This document shows, piece after piece, positions 44,182 through 54,818 of a stretch of DNA of 64,000 bases (the first letter of the stretch is position 1; each line of letters opens with the position of its first letter). The translations under genes were made by a program, and so were the position numbers. The stretch is from Anaerobium acetethylicum (GTDB lineage: Bacteria > Bacillota > Clostridia > Lachnospirales > Lachnospiraceae). A model generated the notes under the pieces. It was not told the DNA's origin and did not search any database. It saw only the letters and a list, made by a program, of their open reading frames with translations. The stretch is from NCBI RefSeq assembly GCF_900096945.1, contig NZ_FMKA01000014.1, positions 1 to 64,000 on the forward strand, in the 5' to 3' direction.

Positions 44182-44310
44182 GATGCAAAACATGGCTTGA
44201 TGAGCAGCTTTATGAAGACGTTGGTACTTAGGCCGCGTATTCTGCGGCCTTACGTACCACTACGCCTTCATCTAAGTGAGAGCGCGCTGCGAATAAACAT
44301 GTTTTGCATC
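44182..44310. repeat. Nested-hairpin repeat, copy 1 (between rplL and rpoB)
   Basis: Ends GATGCAAAACATG (44182) and CATGTTTTGCATC (44298) are perfect inverted repeats; the inside contains GGCCGC/GCGGCC and ACGTTGGTACTTA/ACGTACCACTACG-like arms and GAAGACG/CATCTAAG. The reverse complement of this segment matches copy 2 at 52164-52296 along its length. A related flanking string (GCAGTCGGGCTTTTGG at ~44091) also recurs at ~52431. The region 44027-44338 holds no gene. Confidence 0.85.
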
Positions 44311-44338
44311 GCGTCCTGTAAGAAAAAACAAAAAAGCC

Positions 44339-44367
44339 TTGACAGGTCTTGTGCTTTGTGTTAGCAT
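44339..44367 (+). promoter_or_regulatory. Promoter of rpoB-rpoC
   Basis: TTGACA (44339-44344), 17-bp spacer, TAGCAT (44362-44367), about 105 bp before rpoB. Confidence 0.75.
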
Positions 44368-44471
44368 GGAGAATGCACTATTGTGGTGGCATATGCCTAA
44401 GAATGAATGCACTAGTTTAGTCTATCAAAATAACTGCATTTAATATATAAAAAACAAGGGGTGAAACGTCA

Positions 44472-47400
44472 ATGGAGAAAAACAGAATACGTCCTGTAAA
44501 AAGTGGTAAAAGTGTTCGGATGAGTTATTCAAGACAAAAAGAGGTACTCAAAATGCCTAACTTAATTGAGGTTCAGAAGGATTCCTATCAGTGGTTTCTG
44601 GATGAAGGTCTCAGGGAAGTTTTCGCAGATATCTCTCCAATATCCGATTATAGCGGACATTTAAGTCTTGAATTCGTGGATTTTGTTTTATGTGAAGATG
44701 ATGTGAAATATTCAATCGAAGAATGTAAAGAGAGAGATTCGACTTATGCTGCGCCGTTAAAAGTCAAAGTAAGACTGTACAACAAACAAACTGACGAAAT
44801 TAATGAGCATGAGATCTTTATGGGTGACCTGCCGTTAATGACAGCAACCGGAACATTCGTAATCAATGGAGCTGAAAGGGTTATCGTAAGCCAGCTGGTT
44901 CGTTCCCCGGGTATTTATTATGCAATAGGTCATGATAAGATTGGTAAAACATTATATTCATCAACTGTTATTCCTAACAGGGGTGCCTGGTTGGAATATG
45001 AAACAGACTCCAATGACGTTTTCTATGTTCGTGTTGACAGAACCCGTAAAGTACCGATCACTGTTCTTATCAGGGCGTTAGGCTTTGGTACGAATGCTGA
45101 AATCATTGAATTATTTGGCGAAGAACCTAAGATAATGGCGAGTATCACAAAAGATACTTCAGACAGCTATCACGAGGGTCTTTTAGAGTTATACAAAAAA
45201 ATCCGTCCAGGCGAACCGCTTACTGTTGAAAGTGCAGAGAGCCTTATCACCAGCATGTTCTTCGATCCGAGAAGATATGACCTGGCCAAAGTCGGAAGAT
45301 ATAAATTCAACAAAAAGCTTGCTCTGAGAAACAGAATCAGAGGACATATCCTTTCTAATGATGTAATTGATACGACTACTGGAGAAATCCTTGCAACAGC
45401 AGGAACTGAAGTTACGCTTGAACTGGCAGATACAATCCAGAATGCAGCTGTTCCTTCTGTAATGATTCAGGGAGAAGAACGCAATGTGAAGGTTATCTCC
45501 AATATGATGGTAGAGATCACTAATTTTGTCGACTGCAATCCTAAGGAATTAGGAGTTACGGAAGAAGTGTTCTATCCTGTTCTTGCTAAAATCCTGGAAG
45601 AAAATGAAAGCCAGGAAGACATTTTTGATGCAATCAAAAAGAATATCGCTGAGCTTATCCCGAAACATATTACGAAGGAAGACATCATTGCTTCTATTAA
45701 CTATAATATCCACCTTGAATACGGAATCGGAAATGCCGATGACATCGACCACCTTGGAAACAGAAGAATCAGGGCGGTAGGTGAACTGTTGCAGAACCAG
45801 TACAGAATCGGTCTTTCAAGACTGGAACGTGTTGTAAGGGAAAGAATGACGACTCAGGATCTGGACGGAATTTCTCCGCAGTCCCTGATCAATATCAAAC
45901 CAGTAACTGCAGCTGTTAAGGAATTCTTCGGAAGTTCCCAGCTTTCACAGTTCATGGATCAGAATAACCCTCTTGGTGAGCTTACTCATAAGAGACGTCT
46001 TTCAGCGCTTGGTCCTGGCGGTCTTTCACGAGACAGAGCCGGTTTCGAGGTTCGAGATGTTCACTATTCCCATTATGGAAGAATGTGCCCTATCGAAACA
46101 CCTGAAGGTCCTAACATCGGTCTGATCAACTCCCTTGCTACCTATGCAAGGATCAATGAGTACGGCTTCATTGAAGCGCCATACAGAAAAATCGACAAAA
46201 CAGATATCAACAATCCTGTTGTAACTGAAGAAGTTGTTTACATGACAGCGGACGAAGAAGATAACCATCACGTGGCACAGGCGAATGAGCCTCTGGACGA
46301 AAACGGACACTTCAAGCACAACAGCGTTTCGGGCCGTTACAGAGAAGAAACACAGGAATACGAAAAGGGCGCATTCGATTATATGGACGTGTCTCCTAAG
46401 ATGGTATTCTCAGTTGCGACTGCGCTTATTCCATTCCTTGAAAATGATGATGCTAACCGTGCCCTCATGGGATCGAACATGCAGCGTCAGGCCGTTCCAC
46501 TTCTTATTACAGAAGCACCGGTTGTAGGTACAGGTATGGAACCAAAGACGGCTGTCGATTCAGGTGTATGCGTTGTTGCCCGTAAATCAGGCGTTGTTAC
46601 AAGATCCACTTCAAAGGAAATCACAATCAAAAACGACGATGGAAGCAGAGATGTTTACCGTCTTACGAAATTTGCACGAAGCAACCAGAGCAACTGCTAC
46701 AACCAGAAGCCGATTGTGTTTAAAGGCGAAAAAGTCGAAGAAGGCCAGGTTATCGCTGATGGACCTTCCACACAGAATGGTGAGATTGCCCTTGGAAAGA
46801 ATCCGCTGATCGGATTTATGACATGGGAAGGCTACAACTATGAAGATGCCGTTCTGTTAAGCGAAAGATTAGTACAGGAAGATGTTTATACATCAGTACA
46901 TATAGAAGAATATGAAGCAGAAGCAAGGGATACCAAGCTCGGACCAGAAGAGATCACAAGGGACGTTCCTGGCGTCGGCGATGATGCTTTAAAAGACCTT
47001 GATGAAAGAGGTATCATCAGAATCGGTGCCGAAGTACGTGCCGGTGACATCCTTGTCGGTAAAGTAACTCCTAAGGGAGAGACAGAACTTACTGCAGAAG
47101 AAAGACTGCTCCGCGCAATCTTTGGAGAAAAAGCAAGAGAAGTAAGGGATACTTCATTGAAAGTGCCTCACGGCGAATACGGTATTGTTGTTGATGCAAA
47201 AGTATTTACCAGAGAAAACGGTGATGAACTTTCACCTGGCGTTAACCAGGCAGTCTGCATCTATATCGCTCAGAAGAGAAAAATCTCTGTTGGTGATAAG
47301 ATGGCCGGCCGTCATGGTAACAAGGGTGTTGTTTCCAGAATTTTACCTGTAGAAGATATGCCGTTCTTACCTAACGGACGTCCTCTTGATATCGTGCTGA

Positions 47401-48317
47401 ACCCTCTGGGCGTTCCTTCACGTATGAACATCGGTCAGGTTTTGGAAATCCACTTAAGCCTTGCGTCAAAAGCATTAGGATTTAACATTGCAACTCCTGT
47501 ATTTGATGGTGCAAACGAAGATGACATCATGGATACTCTGGAACTTGCAAATGATTATGTAAACCTTGAATGGGAAGAATTCAAGGCGAAATATGAAAAT
47601 GATCTTCTTCCTGAAGTAATGGACTATCTCTGGACAAACAGAGCCCATAGAGCTGAATGGAAAGGTGTTCCGCTTTCACGTGACGGTAAAGTCAGACTGA
47701 GAGACGGCAGGACAGGAGAATATTTTGACAGTTCGGTAACAATCGGACACATGCACTATTTGAAACTGCATCATCTTGTTGATGATAAGATCCATGCACG
47801 TTCAACAGGTCCTTACTCACTTGTAACACAGCAGCCGCTCGGTGGTAAAGCACAGTTCGGTGGACAGAGGTTTGGTGAAATGGAAGTTTGGGCACTGGAA
47901 GCTTATGGTGCTGCATACACGCTCCAGGAAATCCTGACAGTTAAATCTGATGATGTGATCGGACGTGTTAAGACTTATGAAGCAATCATCAAGGGAGATA
48001 ATATTCCTGAACCAGGAATTCCGGAATCATTCAAGGTTCTTCTTAAGGAACTTCAGTCTCTGGGACTTGATGTCAGAGTATTGAGAGAAGATCGTACAGA
48101 AGTTGAAATTATGGAAACGATAGATTACGGCGATGCTGACCTGAATACCATTATCGAAGGTGACAAGAATGTTGGTTTTGAAGAGAGTAGATCATACGGA
48201 GCACTGGGCTTCAAAGAACAGGTCTTTGAAAATGAAGAGCTTGTAGATTTTGAAGAACCGGAAGACGACGATGAAACATTTTTTGAAGACGAAACAGTTT
48301 CTGACGATGATATGTAA
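44472..48317 (+). CDS. rpoB: DNA-directed RNA polymerase subunit beta
   Basis: A 1281-residue beta subunit. The rifampicin-pocket region is intact ([20 protein letters not shown], then RLSALGPGG), as are the fork and the C-terminal clamp ([20 protein letters not shown]). An acidic tail ([14 protein letters not shown]) ends the protein, as in other clostridia. The start at 44472 follows AGGGGTG. rpoC is 25 bp downstream. Confidence 0.98.
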   Translation: MEKNRIRPVKSGKSVRMSYSRQKEVLKMPNLIEVQKDSYQWFLDEGLREVFADISPISDYSGHLSLEFVDFVLCEDDVKYSIEECKERDSTYAAPLKVKVRLYNKQTDEINEHEIFMGDLPLMTATGTFVINGAERVIVSQLVRSPGIYYAIGHDKIGKTLYSSTVIPNRGAWLEYETDSNDVFYVRVDRTRKVPITVLIRALGFGTNAEIIELFGEEPKIMASITKDTSDSYHEGLLELYKKIRPGEPLTVESAESLITSMFFDPRRYDLAKVGRYKFNKKLALRNRIRGHILSNDVIDTTTGEILATAGTEVTLELADTIQNAAVPSVMIQGEERNVKVISNMMVEITNFVDCNPKELGVTEEVFYPVLAKILEENESQEDIFDAIKKNIAELIPKHITKEDIIASINYNIHLEYGIGNADDIDHLGNRRIRAVGELLQNQYRIGLSRLERVVRERMTTQDLDGISPQSLINIKPVTAAVKEFFGSSQLSQFMDQNNPLGELTHKRRLSALGPGGLSRDRAGFEVRDVHYSHYGRMCPIETPEGPNIGLINSLATYARINEYGFIEAPYRKIDKTDINNPVVTEEVVYMTADEEDNHHVAQANEPLDENGHFKHNSVSGRYREETQEYEKGAFDYMDVSPKMVFSVATALIPFLENDDANRALMGSNMQRQAVPLLITEAPVVGTGMEPKTAVDSGVCVVARKSGVVTRSTSKEITIKNDDGSRDVYRLTKFARSNQSNCYNQKPIVFKGEKVEEGQVIADGPSTQNGEIALGKNPLIGFMTWEGYNYEDAVLLSERLVQEDVYTSVHIEEYEAEARDTKLGPEEITRDVPGVGDDALKDLDERGIIRIGAEVRAGDILVGKVTPKGETELTAEERLLRAIFGEKAREVRDTSLKVPHGEYGIVVDAKVFTRENGDELSPGVNQAVCIYIAQKRKISVGDKMAGRHGNKGVVSRILPVEDMPFLPNGRPLDIVLNPLGVPSRMNIGQVLEIHLSLASKALGFNIATPVFDGANEDDIMDTLELANDYVNLEWEEFKAKYENDLLPEVMDYLWTNRAHRAEWKGVPLSRDGKVRLRDGRTGEYFDSSVTIGHMHYLKLHHLVDDKIHARSTGPYSLVTQQPLGGKAQFGGQRFGEMEVWALEAYGAAYTLQEILTVKSDDVIGRVKTYEAIIKGDNIPEPGIPESFKVLLKELQSLGLDVRVLREDRTEVEIMETIDYGDADLNTIIEGDKNVGFEESRSYGALGFKEQVFENEELVDFEEPEDDDETFFEDETVSDDDM

Positions 48318-48342
48318 TTTCAAATAGAAGGGAGTGCCATAG

Positions 48343-51300
48343 ATGCCGGAAACAACAAATAACGAAACCTATCAGCCGATGACGTTTGATGCGATTAAAA
48401 TCGGATTAGCTTCCCCTGAAAAAATCAGGGAATGGTCAAAAGGCGAGGTAAAAAAACCGGAAACTATAAATTATAGAACCTTAAAACCTGAAAAAGACGG
48501 TCTTTTCTGTGAAAAGATCTTCGGACCAAGCAAGGACTGGGAATGTCACTGCGGTAAATACAAGAAAATCAGATATAAAGGTGTAGTATGTGACCGATGC
48601 GGCGTTGAAGTAACCAAAGCCAACGTCCGTAGGGAACGTATGGGCCACATCGAGCTTGCAGCTCCAGTTTCACATATCTGGTATTTCAAGGGTATCCCCA
48701 GCCGTATGGGTCTTATACTTGACCTGTCTCCAAGGACGCTTGAAAAGGTGCTTTATTTCGCATCCTACATCGTACTTGAAAAAGGAGAGACAAACCTCCA
48801 GTACAAGCAGGTGTTGAGTGAAAAAGAATACCAGGAAGCAAGAGATACTTATGGAAATAAATTCAGGGTCGGAATGGGAGCGGAATCCGTACAGGAACTT
48901 CTCCAGGCAATCGATCTTGAAAAAGAGGCAAAAGAACTGAAGCACGGTCTCAAGGATGCAACTGGACAGAAAAGGGCAAGAATCATAAAGAGACTGGAAG
49001 TTGTTGAAGCTTTCAGAGGTTCAGGAAACAAGCCTGAATGGATGATCATGAATGCAGTCCCTGTAATTCCGCCAGACCTTCGTCCGATGGTTCAGCTGGA
49101 TGGCGGACGTTTTGCGACATCCGATCTGAATGACCTTTACAGAAGAATCATCAACAGAAACAACCGTCTGCAGAGGCTGTTGGATCTTGGAGCTCCTGAT
49201 ATCATCGTAAGAAATGAAAAAAGAATGCTTCAGGAAGCAGTTGATGCCCTGATCGATAACGGCAGAAGAGGAAGGCCTGTAACAGGACCTGGAAACAGGG
49301 CACTGAAATCACTTTCAGATATGCTGAAAGGAAAATCAGGACGTTTCCGTCAGAATCTTCTCGGTAAACGAGTCGATTATTCAGGACGTTCGGTTATCGT
49401 CGTAGGACCGGAACTTAAGATCTACCAGTGCGGTCTTCCGAAAGAAATGGCTATCGAATTATTCAAACCTTTTGTTATGAAAGAATTAGTGGCAAACGGT
49501 ACTTCGCATAATATTAAAAATGCTAAGAAAATGGTTGAAAGGCTTCAGCCTGAAGTGTGGGATGTATTAGAAGATGTCATCAAAGAACATCCGGTTATGC
49601 TTAACCGTGCACCTACTCTCCATAGACTTGGTATCCAGGCTTTTGAACCGATCCTTGTTGAAGGTAAGGCAATCAAGCTTCATCCGCTGGTATGTACTGC
49701 ATACAATGCCGATTTCGATGGTGACCAGATGGCTGTCCATCTGCCTTTATCAGTAGAAGCACAGGCAGAATGCCGCTTCCTGCTGTTGTCACCAAACAAC
49801 CTTCTGAAACCTTCAGATGGTGCTCCTGTTGCCGTTCCTTCACAGGATATGGTTCTTGGTATCTATTACCTTACACAGGAAAGACCTGGAGCTAAAGGAG
49901 AAGGACATTTCTTCAAGAATCTGAATGAAGCAATTCTTTCCTACGAAAATGAAGGAATAACACTTCACTCCAGGATCAATGTCAGGTCAGTAAAAACGGA
50001 TGCTGATGGAAATGAAGTTATGGGAGTGATCCAGTCGACTTTGGGACGTTTCATTTTCAATGAAATTACGCCACAGGATTTAGGCTTTGTTGACAGGACC
50101 AATCCTGAAAACTTATTCAAGTTAGAAGTTGATTTCCACGTAGGAAAGAAACAGTGTAAACAGATACTTGAAAAAGTAATCAATACTCATGGCGCAACAA
50201 AGACTACTGAATTTTTAGATGATCTGAAAGCTATGGGTTACAAATATTCTACAAGAGCAGCAATGACAGTTTCTATTTCTGATATGACTGTGCCGCCTGA
50301 AAAGCCACAGATGATCCAGGAAGCACAGGATACGGTTGACAGGATTACAAAGAACTACAAACGTGGTCTTATTACTGAAGAAGAGAGATATAAAGAAGTT
50401 GTAAACACCTGGAAAGATACGGATGATCGTCTGACGACCGCCCTGCTTACAGGACTTGATAAGTACAACAATATCTTTATGATGGCGGATTCCGGTGCCC
50501 GTGGTTCTGACAAGCAGATCAAACAGCTTGCCGGTATGCGTGGACTTATGGCGGATACATCTGGCCGTACAATCGAGCTCCCTATCAAATCAAACTTCCG
50601 TGAAGGTCTTGACGTACTGGAATACTTCATGTCAGCCCATGGTGCCCGTAAAGGTCTTTCCGATACAGCCCTCCGTACAGCGGATTCAGGTTACCTGACA
50701 AGACGTCTTGTTGACGTTTCGCAGGAACTGGTTATCCGTGAAGTGGACTGCTGCGAAGGAAAAGAAGCTCCGGGAATGTATGTAACTGCATTCATGGACG
50801 GAAATGAAGAAATCGAAAGCCTTCAGGAAAGAATCACAGGAAGATATTCCTGCGAAATCATCACAGATGATGAAGGAAAAGTAATCGTTAAGGCAAATCA
50901 TATGATTACACCGAAACGTGCAGCCGCAATTGTCAAGACAGGCGTTGAAATGGTTAAGATCCGTACAATCCTTACATGTAAATCCCATGTAGGCGTATGT
51001 GCGAAATGCTACGGCGCCAACATGTCAACAGGTGAAGCTGTACAGGTAGGTGAAGCAGTAGGTATCATTGCAGCCCAGTCTATCGGTGAACCGGGTACAC
51101 AGCTTACGATGCGTACATTCCATACGGGCGGTGTTGCCGGCGACGATATCACACAGGGTCTTCCCCGTGTCGAAGAACTTTTTGAAGCCAGAAAGCCAAA
51201 GGGTCTTGCTATCATCGCTGAATTCGGCGGTGTTGCAAACATCAAAGATACAAAGAAGAAACGTGAAGTTATCATTACTGATAATGAAACCGGAGAGATG

Positions 51301-51996
51301 AAGGCATATCTGATTCCTTATGGTTCAAGAATCAAGATCCAGGACGGCGTTACATTAGAAGCGGGCGATGAGCTTACAGAAGGTAGCGTTAACCCACATG
51401 ATATCCTGAAGATAAAGGGTGTTCGTGCGGTACAGGATTACATGATTCAGGAAGTTCAGAGAGTTTACCGTCTCCAGGGCGTTGAGATCAACGATAAGCA
51501 TATCGAGGTTATCGTTAGACAGATGCTTAAGAAAATCAAAATTGAAACAAACGGCGATTCCGATCTTCTGCCTGGAACATTGGTTGACGTTCTTGATTTC
51601 AATGACATAAATGAAAAATTGATTGAAGAAGGCATGGAACCAGCAGAAGGAAAACAGGTAATGCTCGGTATCACCAAAGCATCCCTTGCAACCGACTCCT
51701 TCATGTCAGCAGCATCCTTCCAGGAAACTACAAAGGTTCTTACGGAAGCTGCAATCAAAGGCAAGATCGATAACCTGATTGGCCTCAAGGAAAATGTTAT
51801 CATCGGTAAACTGATTCCTGCAGGTACAGGTATGAAGAGATACCGTTCTGTAAAACTTGATACAGATACAAAAGAAATCGAGCTTACGGAAGATTTGCTG
51901 GAATTTGAAGAAATCGAGAATGGATTCGATGAAGAAGAGCTGATGCTCGAAGAGGATTTCGCGCTCGATGATTCAGAGAACGATGCTGAAGAGTAG
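48343..51996 (+). CDS. rpoC: DNA-directed RNA polymerase subunit beta'
   Basis: A 1217-residue beta' subunit. The N-terminal zinc finger is C68, C70, C83, C86; the catalytic magnesium loop [12 protein letters not shown] has D457, D459 and D461. The second zinc site (CGMxxxTC-like, here [13 protein letters not shown]) and bridge/trigger helices ([13 protein letters not shown] upstream; [16 protein letters not shown]) are in place. An acidic C-terminus ends it. It is the last gene before the interruption of the usual rpoC-rpsL neighbourhood. Confidence 0.98.
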   Translation: MPETTNNETYQPMTFDAIKIGLASPEKIREWSKGEVKKPETINYRTLKPEKDGLFCEKIFGPSKDWECHCGKYKKIRYKGVVCDRCGVEVTKANVRRERMGHIELAAPVSHIWYFKGIPSRMGLILDLSPRTLEKVLYFASYIVLEKGETNLQYKQVLSEKEYQEARDTYGNKFRVGMGAESVQELLQAIDLEKEAKELKHGLKDATGQKRARIIKRLEVVEAFRGSGNKPEWMIMNAVPVIPPDLRPMVQLDGGRFATSDLNDLYRRIINRNNRLQRLLDLGAPDIIVRNEKRMLQEAVDALIDNGRRGRPVTGPGNRALKSLSDMLKGKSGRFRQNLLGKRVDYSGRSVIVVGPELKIYQCGLPKEMAIELFKPFVMKELVANGTSHNIKNAKKMVERLQPEVWDVLEDVIKEHPVMLNRAPTLHRLGIQAFEPILVEGKAIKLHPLVCTAYNADFDGDQMAVHLPLSVEAQAECRFLLLSPNNLLKPSDGAPVAVPSQDMVLGIYYLTQERPGAKGEGHFFKNLNEAILSYENEGITLHSRINVRSVKTDADGNEVMGVIQSTLGRFIFNEITPQDLGFVDRTNPENLFKLEVDFHVGKKQCKQILEKVINTHGATKTTEFLDDLKAMGYKYSTRAAMTVSISDMTVPPEKPQMIQEAQDTVDRITKNYKRGLITEEERYKEVVNTWKDTDDRLTTALLTGLDKYNNIFMMADSGARGSDKQIKQLAGMRGLMADTSGRTIELPIKSNFREGLDVLEYFMSAHGARKGLSDTALRTADSGYLTRRLVDVSQELVIREVDCCEGKEAPGMYVTAFMDGNEEIESLQERITGRYSCEIITDDEGKVIVKANHMITPKRAAAIVKTGVEMVKIRTILTCKSHVGVCAKCYGANMSTGEAVQVGEAVGIIAAQSIGEPGTQLTMRTFHTGGVAGDDITQGLPRVEELFEARKPKGLAIIAEFGGVANIKDTKKKREVIITDNETGEMKAYLIPYGSRIKIQDGVTLEAGDELTEGSVNPHDILKIKGVRAVQDYMIQEVQRVYRLQGVEINDKHIEVIVRQMLKKIKIETNGDSDLLPGTLVDVLDFNDINEKLIEEGMEPAEGKQVMLGITKASLATDSFMSAASFQETTKVLTEAAIKGKIDNLIGLKENVIIGKLIPAGTGMKRYRSVKLDTDTKEIELTEDLLEFEEIENGFDEEELMLEEDFALDDSENDAEE

Positions 51997-52049
51997 AATG
52001 TTGATACGGTAATCCGGAAGGAAGACCGAATAGTGAGCAGATCATATTG

Positions 52050-52088
52050 ACAAGCCGGACATTTTGGTGTCCGGCTTGTTTTTTTTGT
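52050..52088 (+). terminator. rpoBC terminator
   Basis: ACAAGCCGGACA pairs perfectly with TGTCCGGCTTGT around TTTTGG, then eight T. rpoC is thus the end of its operon here. Confidence 0.97.
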
Positions 52089-52103
52089 TTTTGGGAGTAG
52101 AGT

Positions 52104-52356
52104 GTCAAAAGCCCATTTACAAAAGGGGGTTCGTCAATTTGCACAGTTTTTTGTAATGAGGACGTCATACAAAACGTGTTGATTCGCAACGCGCTCTCGC
52201 TTAGATGAAGATGTAGTGGTACGTAGGGCCGCAAAACACGCGGCCCAAGTACCAACGTCTTCATAAAGTTGCTCATCAATTCATGTTTTGTATGACTGTG
52301 TTGTAGCTGGCAACTGTGCAAATTGACGAAGCTGAACGTTGTAGAGGGCTTTTGAC
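52104..52356. repeat. Nested-hairpin repeat, copy 2 (complete, 253 bp)
   Basis: Outer arms GTCAAAAGCCC (52104) and GGGCTTTTGAC (52346), next arms CGTCAATTTGCACAGTT (52132) and AACTGTGCAAATTGACG (52312), then GTCATACAAAACGTG (52164) and CATGTTTTGTATGAC (52282), and an inner GTACGTAGGGCCGC/GCGGCCCAAGTAC. The whole could fold into one long stem with bulges. No reading frame inside is convincing. A separate hairpin (TTTATAGGAA 52366 with TTCCTATAAA 52388) follows. Confidence 0.9.
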
Positions 52357-52493
52357 GCGCTAATCTTTATAGGAAATTCCTTGGAATTCCTATAAATCAA
52401 AAAAGCTCCGTGAGGAGACGCATGACGTGTAGTCGGGCTTGTATTATTTGACTGACTGGTGCTAGTGATTCCTCTGTGTGAAAACGACAACGG

Positions 52494-52513
52494 TTACTTT
52501 CGTTTTGTTTTCA
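52494..52513. promoter_or_regulatory. Candidate DeoR operator upstream of deoR
   Basis: TTACTTTCGTTTTGTTTTCA, whose reverse complement contains AACGAAAGTAA and GAAAACAAAACG. This is close to the AACGAAARCAAA motifs in the tpiA-pdxA intergenic region. It lies just upstream of the deoR -35 element. Confidence 0.4.
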
Positions 52514-52517
52514 CTTG

Positions 52518-52546
52518 TTGCATTTTAGTTGTTAATAGGGTAGAAT
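52518..52546 (+). promoter_or_regulatory. Promoter of the DeoR-family regulator
   Basis: TTGCAT (52518-52523), 17 bp, TAGAAT (52541-52546), about 60 bp before the start codon. Confidence 0.65.
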
Positions 52547-52604
52547 ATATGTATGGGATAAAATTTGCAGGTTTCAGATACTATACATAGATTGGAGCGG
52601 GGAT

Positions 52605-53369
52605 ATGATGAAAAAAAGGATGGATTTTATTATTCAGGAGCTTGAAGAAAAAGGTAGTGTGCGTGTGGCGGATCTGAGCAGACAGCTTGGGTGTTCGGAA
52701 GTGACGATCCGGAATGACATCCAGAAGCTTGAAGAAAGAGGACTTCTTGTCAGGACGCATGGAGGGGCTGAAAGTATCGGGGCTCAGCTGAATATAGCTT
52801 TTGATGGCGGGAATGTATACAAAAATGGAGATAAAAAAAGGAGAATTGCTGAAAAGGCATATACATACATTGAGAATAACGATACAATCATTCTCGATGA
52901 TGCCTCAACAAGCTACTATCTGGCGAAGTGTATAAAGGAGAATGCCTCAAAGCACCTTATTGTGATTACGAATTCCCTTGTTGCGGCAGGTATGCTGGCT
53001 GATGTGAAGCATGTGGATCTTTTTATGCTGGGAGGCCAGGTTGGTGGAAAACTGGCATCCACAATGGGGGATGTTACGGCAAGATATCTGGAAGAATGCC
53101 ATGCGAATAAGGCTTTCATCAGTGCTCACGGCATTAATTTCGATGTCGGTATTACATCTATAGGTTCGCCCCAGATGCAGGTGAAAAATGCGATTCTCAG
53201 GGCCAGCAATGAGGTGTTCCTGCTGGCTGACAGCAGCAAATTCGGAGGGGGATATATACTTACCGTATGTCCGCTCTCGAGAATTGAGCGTATCATTACC
53301 GATGATGAGATCAAGCCTGAATATATGAAAAAGGCGGAAGAATCAGATGTAAAACTTGATATTGTGTAG
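52605..53369 (+). CDS. DeoR/GlpR-family transcriptional regulator
   Basis: A 254-residue repressor. N-terminal winged helix (MDFIIQELEEKGSVRVADLS, then CSEVTIRNDIQKLEERGLLV with RTHGGA) and the DeoR sensor domain, which has the ISOCOT fold and binds a phosphorylated sugar (DDASTSYYLAKCI, GGQVGGKLASTMGD, LLADSSKFGG). GGAGCGGGG precedes ATGATG at 52605. Its position before tpiA, pdxA and the kinase, plus shared motif copies, suggests control of the acid-sugar genes. Confidence 0.9.
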   Translation: MMKKRMDFIIQELEEKGSVRVADLSRQLGCSEVTIRNDIQKLEERGLLVRTHGGAESIGAQLNIAFDGGNVYKNGDKKRRIAEKAYTYIENNDTIILDDASTSYYLAKCIKENASKHLIVITNSLVAAGMLADVKHVDLFMLGGQVGGKLASTMGDVTARYLEECHANKAFISAHGINFDVGITSIGSPQMQVKNAILRASNEVFLLADSSKFGGGYILTVCPLSRIERIITDDEIKPEYMKKAEESDVKLDIV

Positions 53370-53394
53370 GGCGGGATATTCGTGTATAATTCAT

Positions 53395-53521
53395 TTAGAA
53401 TATCATGCTTATAGAAACGGGATTTATGCGCAGCGTCATGTTGCGCCTGTCCTGGTTTAGATAACAAAAATAGAGACCGGAATTCAATTTGCTAAAGAGA
53501 AATTGAATTCCGGTCTTTTTT
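53395..53521 (+). ncRNA. Possible small RNA ending in a perfect bidirectional terminator (deoR-tpiA gap)
   Basis: TATAAT (53385-53390) could start a transcript. A small stem GCGCA/TGCGC with flanking CGGGA and TCCTGG lies at ~53415-53455. The terminator is AGACCGGAATTCAATTT (53474) with AAATTGAATTCCGGTCT (53500) followed by TTTTTTG. The reverse strand also has ATTTTTG nearby, so the hairpin can end both deoR and the convergent tpiA. The small-RNA part is weak; the terminator is strong. Confidence 0.35.
53474..53521. terminator. Terminator between convergent deoR and tpiA
   Basis: A 17-bp perfect stem (AGACCGGAATTCAATTT) with loop GCTAAAGAG and a T-run on both sides. Confidence 0.93.
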
Positions 53522-53536
53522 GTTTATAGGAGTGGA

Positions 53537-53662
53537 GTGTCAAAAGTTCATTTGCAAAATGGTATTAGTCAATTTACACGGTTTTTTGAATGAGGACGTG
53601 ATACAAAACATGTTGATTCGCACCGCGCTCTCGCTTAGATGAAGACGTAGTGGTACGTAGGG
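53537..53662. repeat. Nested-hairpin repeat, copy 3 (left half only)
   Basis: GTGTCAAAAG through GTCAATTTACACGG, GATACAAAACATG and CGCGCTCTCGCTTAGATGAAG to GTGGTACGTAGGG follows the left arm of copy 2 closely. It stops at about 53662, seven bases before the tpiA stop codon. The right arm is absent, so a deletion or an insertion endpoint lies here. Confidence 0.88.
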
Positions 53663-53669
53663 TTGCTGA

Positions 53670-54458
53670 TCAGATGGCGATATTCTGGCTGTAATGCTTC
53701 TGTGCATCCCGGATCAGCGTATTGAATGCATCCGCCTCCCATGCGCTTCTGCCGACGAAGAGCCCGTCTATGGATGGCTGGACGATCAGATCGTTTGAAT
53801 TGCCGGGATTGACGCTTCCGCCATAGAGAACGGGAATTTCCTCTGCGGCCGTTCCGAAAATCTCGAGCAGACAATTCTTGATGATCCGATGTTTCTCTTC
53901 GGCATATTCGACGGTTGCCGGTATTCCGTTGACGCCGATTGCCCAGACTGGCTCATATGCAACCAGGATTCGGGATATATTTTCCGGTGAAACGTTGTGG
54001 AATCCGACTTTCAGCTGTGTCCGGATAATTTCATCGCTAATGCCGTAATTTTTTTCGTCCAGAGTTTCCCCTACGCATAAAAGAGCGGTGAATCCATGCT
54101 CCAGTGCGGTCTTTACCTTCAGATTTTCAGTTGAATCCTTTTCACCGAATATGTGGCGCCTTTCTGAATGGCCGATCATTACAAGGTCCAAAGCCAGTTC
54201 CTTGAGCATGAGAGGGGAAATTTCACCAGTGAACTGTCCCTGGTCTTCCCAGCATATATTCTGGGCTCCGAGCTTGACCAGGTTCCTGTCGATGCACCCT
54301 GCAGCGCTGCTCAGGGATGTGTAGGATGGAATGACGAACAGTTCCATGTCATTTCTGCTGATGTTGCTTGTAAGGTCTGCCAGTTCCTGCAGATAAGAAG
54401 TGGTGTCTTTGATGTTTTTGTACATTTTCAGGTTTGTACCAAAATATAATTTTTTCAT
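53670..54458 (-). CDS. tpiA: Triosephosphate isomerase
   Basis: A 262-residue TIM barrel interconverting dihydroxyacetone phosphate and glyceraldehyde 3-phosphate. Catalytic lysine is in TNLKMYK, histidine in GHSERRHIFGE and glutamate in AYEPVWAIG; the phosphate-gripping YGGSVNPGN is also present. I chose ATG 54458 behind GGAGG; the frame is open to 54551. Because it is divergent from a PdxA2-type gene whose product would be dihydroxyacetone phosphate, this may be a pathway-specific second copy rather than the glycolytic one. Confidence 0.93.
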   Translation of the reverse strand: MKKLYFGTNLKMYKNIKDTTSYLQELADLTSNISRNDMELFVIPSYTSLSSAAGCIDRNLVKLGAQNICWEDQGQFTGEISPLMLKELALDLVMIGHSERRHIFGEKDSTENLKVKTALEHGFTALLCVGETLDEKNYGISDEIIRTQLKVGFHNVSPENISRILVAYEPVWAIGVNGIPATVEYAEEKHRIIKNCLLEIFGTAAEEIPVLYGGSVNPGNSNDLIVQPSIDGLFVGRSAWEADAFNTLIRDAQKHYSQNIAI

Positions 54459-54818
54459 ATGGCTGCCTCCGTGGCTGCTGTGGGAAAACAGCAGTGTTAT
54501 AATTTTTGTTTTCGTTGAGATAAGTTTACATCCTATAGAAAGAAAAGGCAAGCTAAAACGAAAACAAACATAAGTTAAAAGATAGAGTTAAAATATTAAA
54601 AGAAAGCCATAGAAAGAATAAATGAAGAAAAATATAGCAAAACGCACAATAAACAGTCGATAAAACTAACATATATGACCAAAATGCAAAAAGTACTTGT
54701 AATACAAGATGAAATGGTATATATTAAAAACAGTTAAACGAAAGCAAAACGCAAGTTTGCGAAAATCAAAAGAAGTGAAAAAGTATAAACTCGAAAAGAA
54801 ATGAAAAGGAGAATTGCA
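54459..54818. promoter_or_regulatory. Divergent tpiA/pdxA control region with three AACGAAARCAAA motifs
   Basis: TTTGTTTTCGTT (54505-54516) is the exact reverse complement of AACGAAAACAAA (54557-54568). A third copy, AACGAAAGCAAA, is at 54737-54748. The placement between divergent genes and the related site before deoR make them candidate DeoR operators. TATAAT at ~54498-54503 may belong to a promoter. No gene is seen. Confidence 0.5.
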
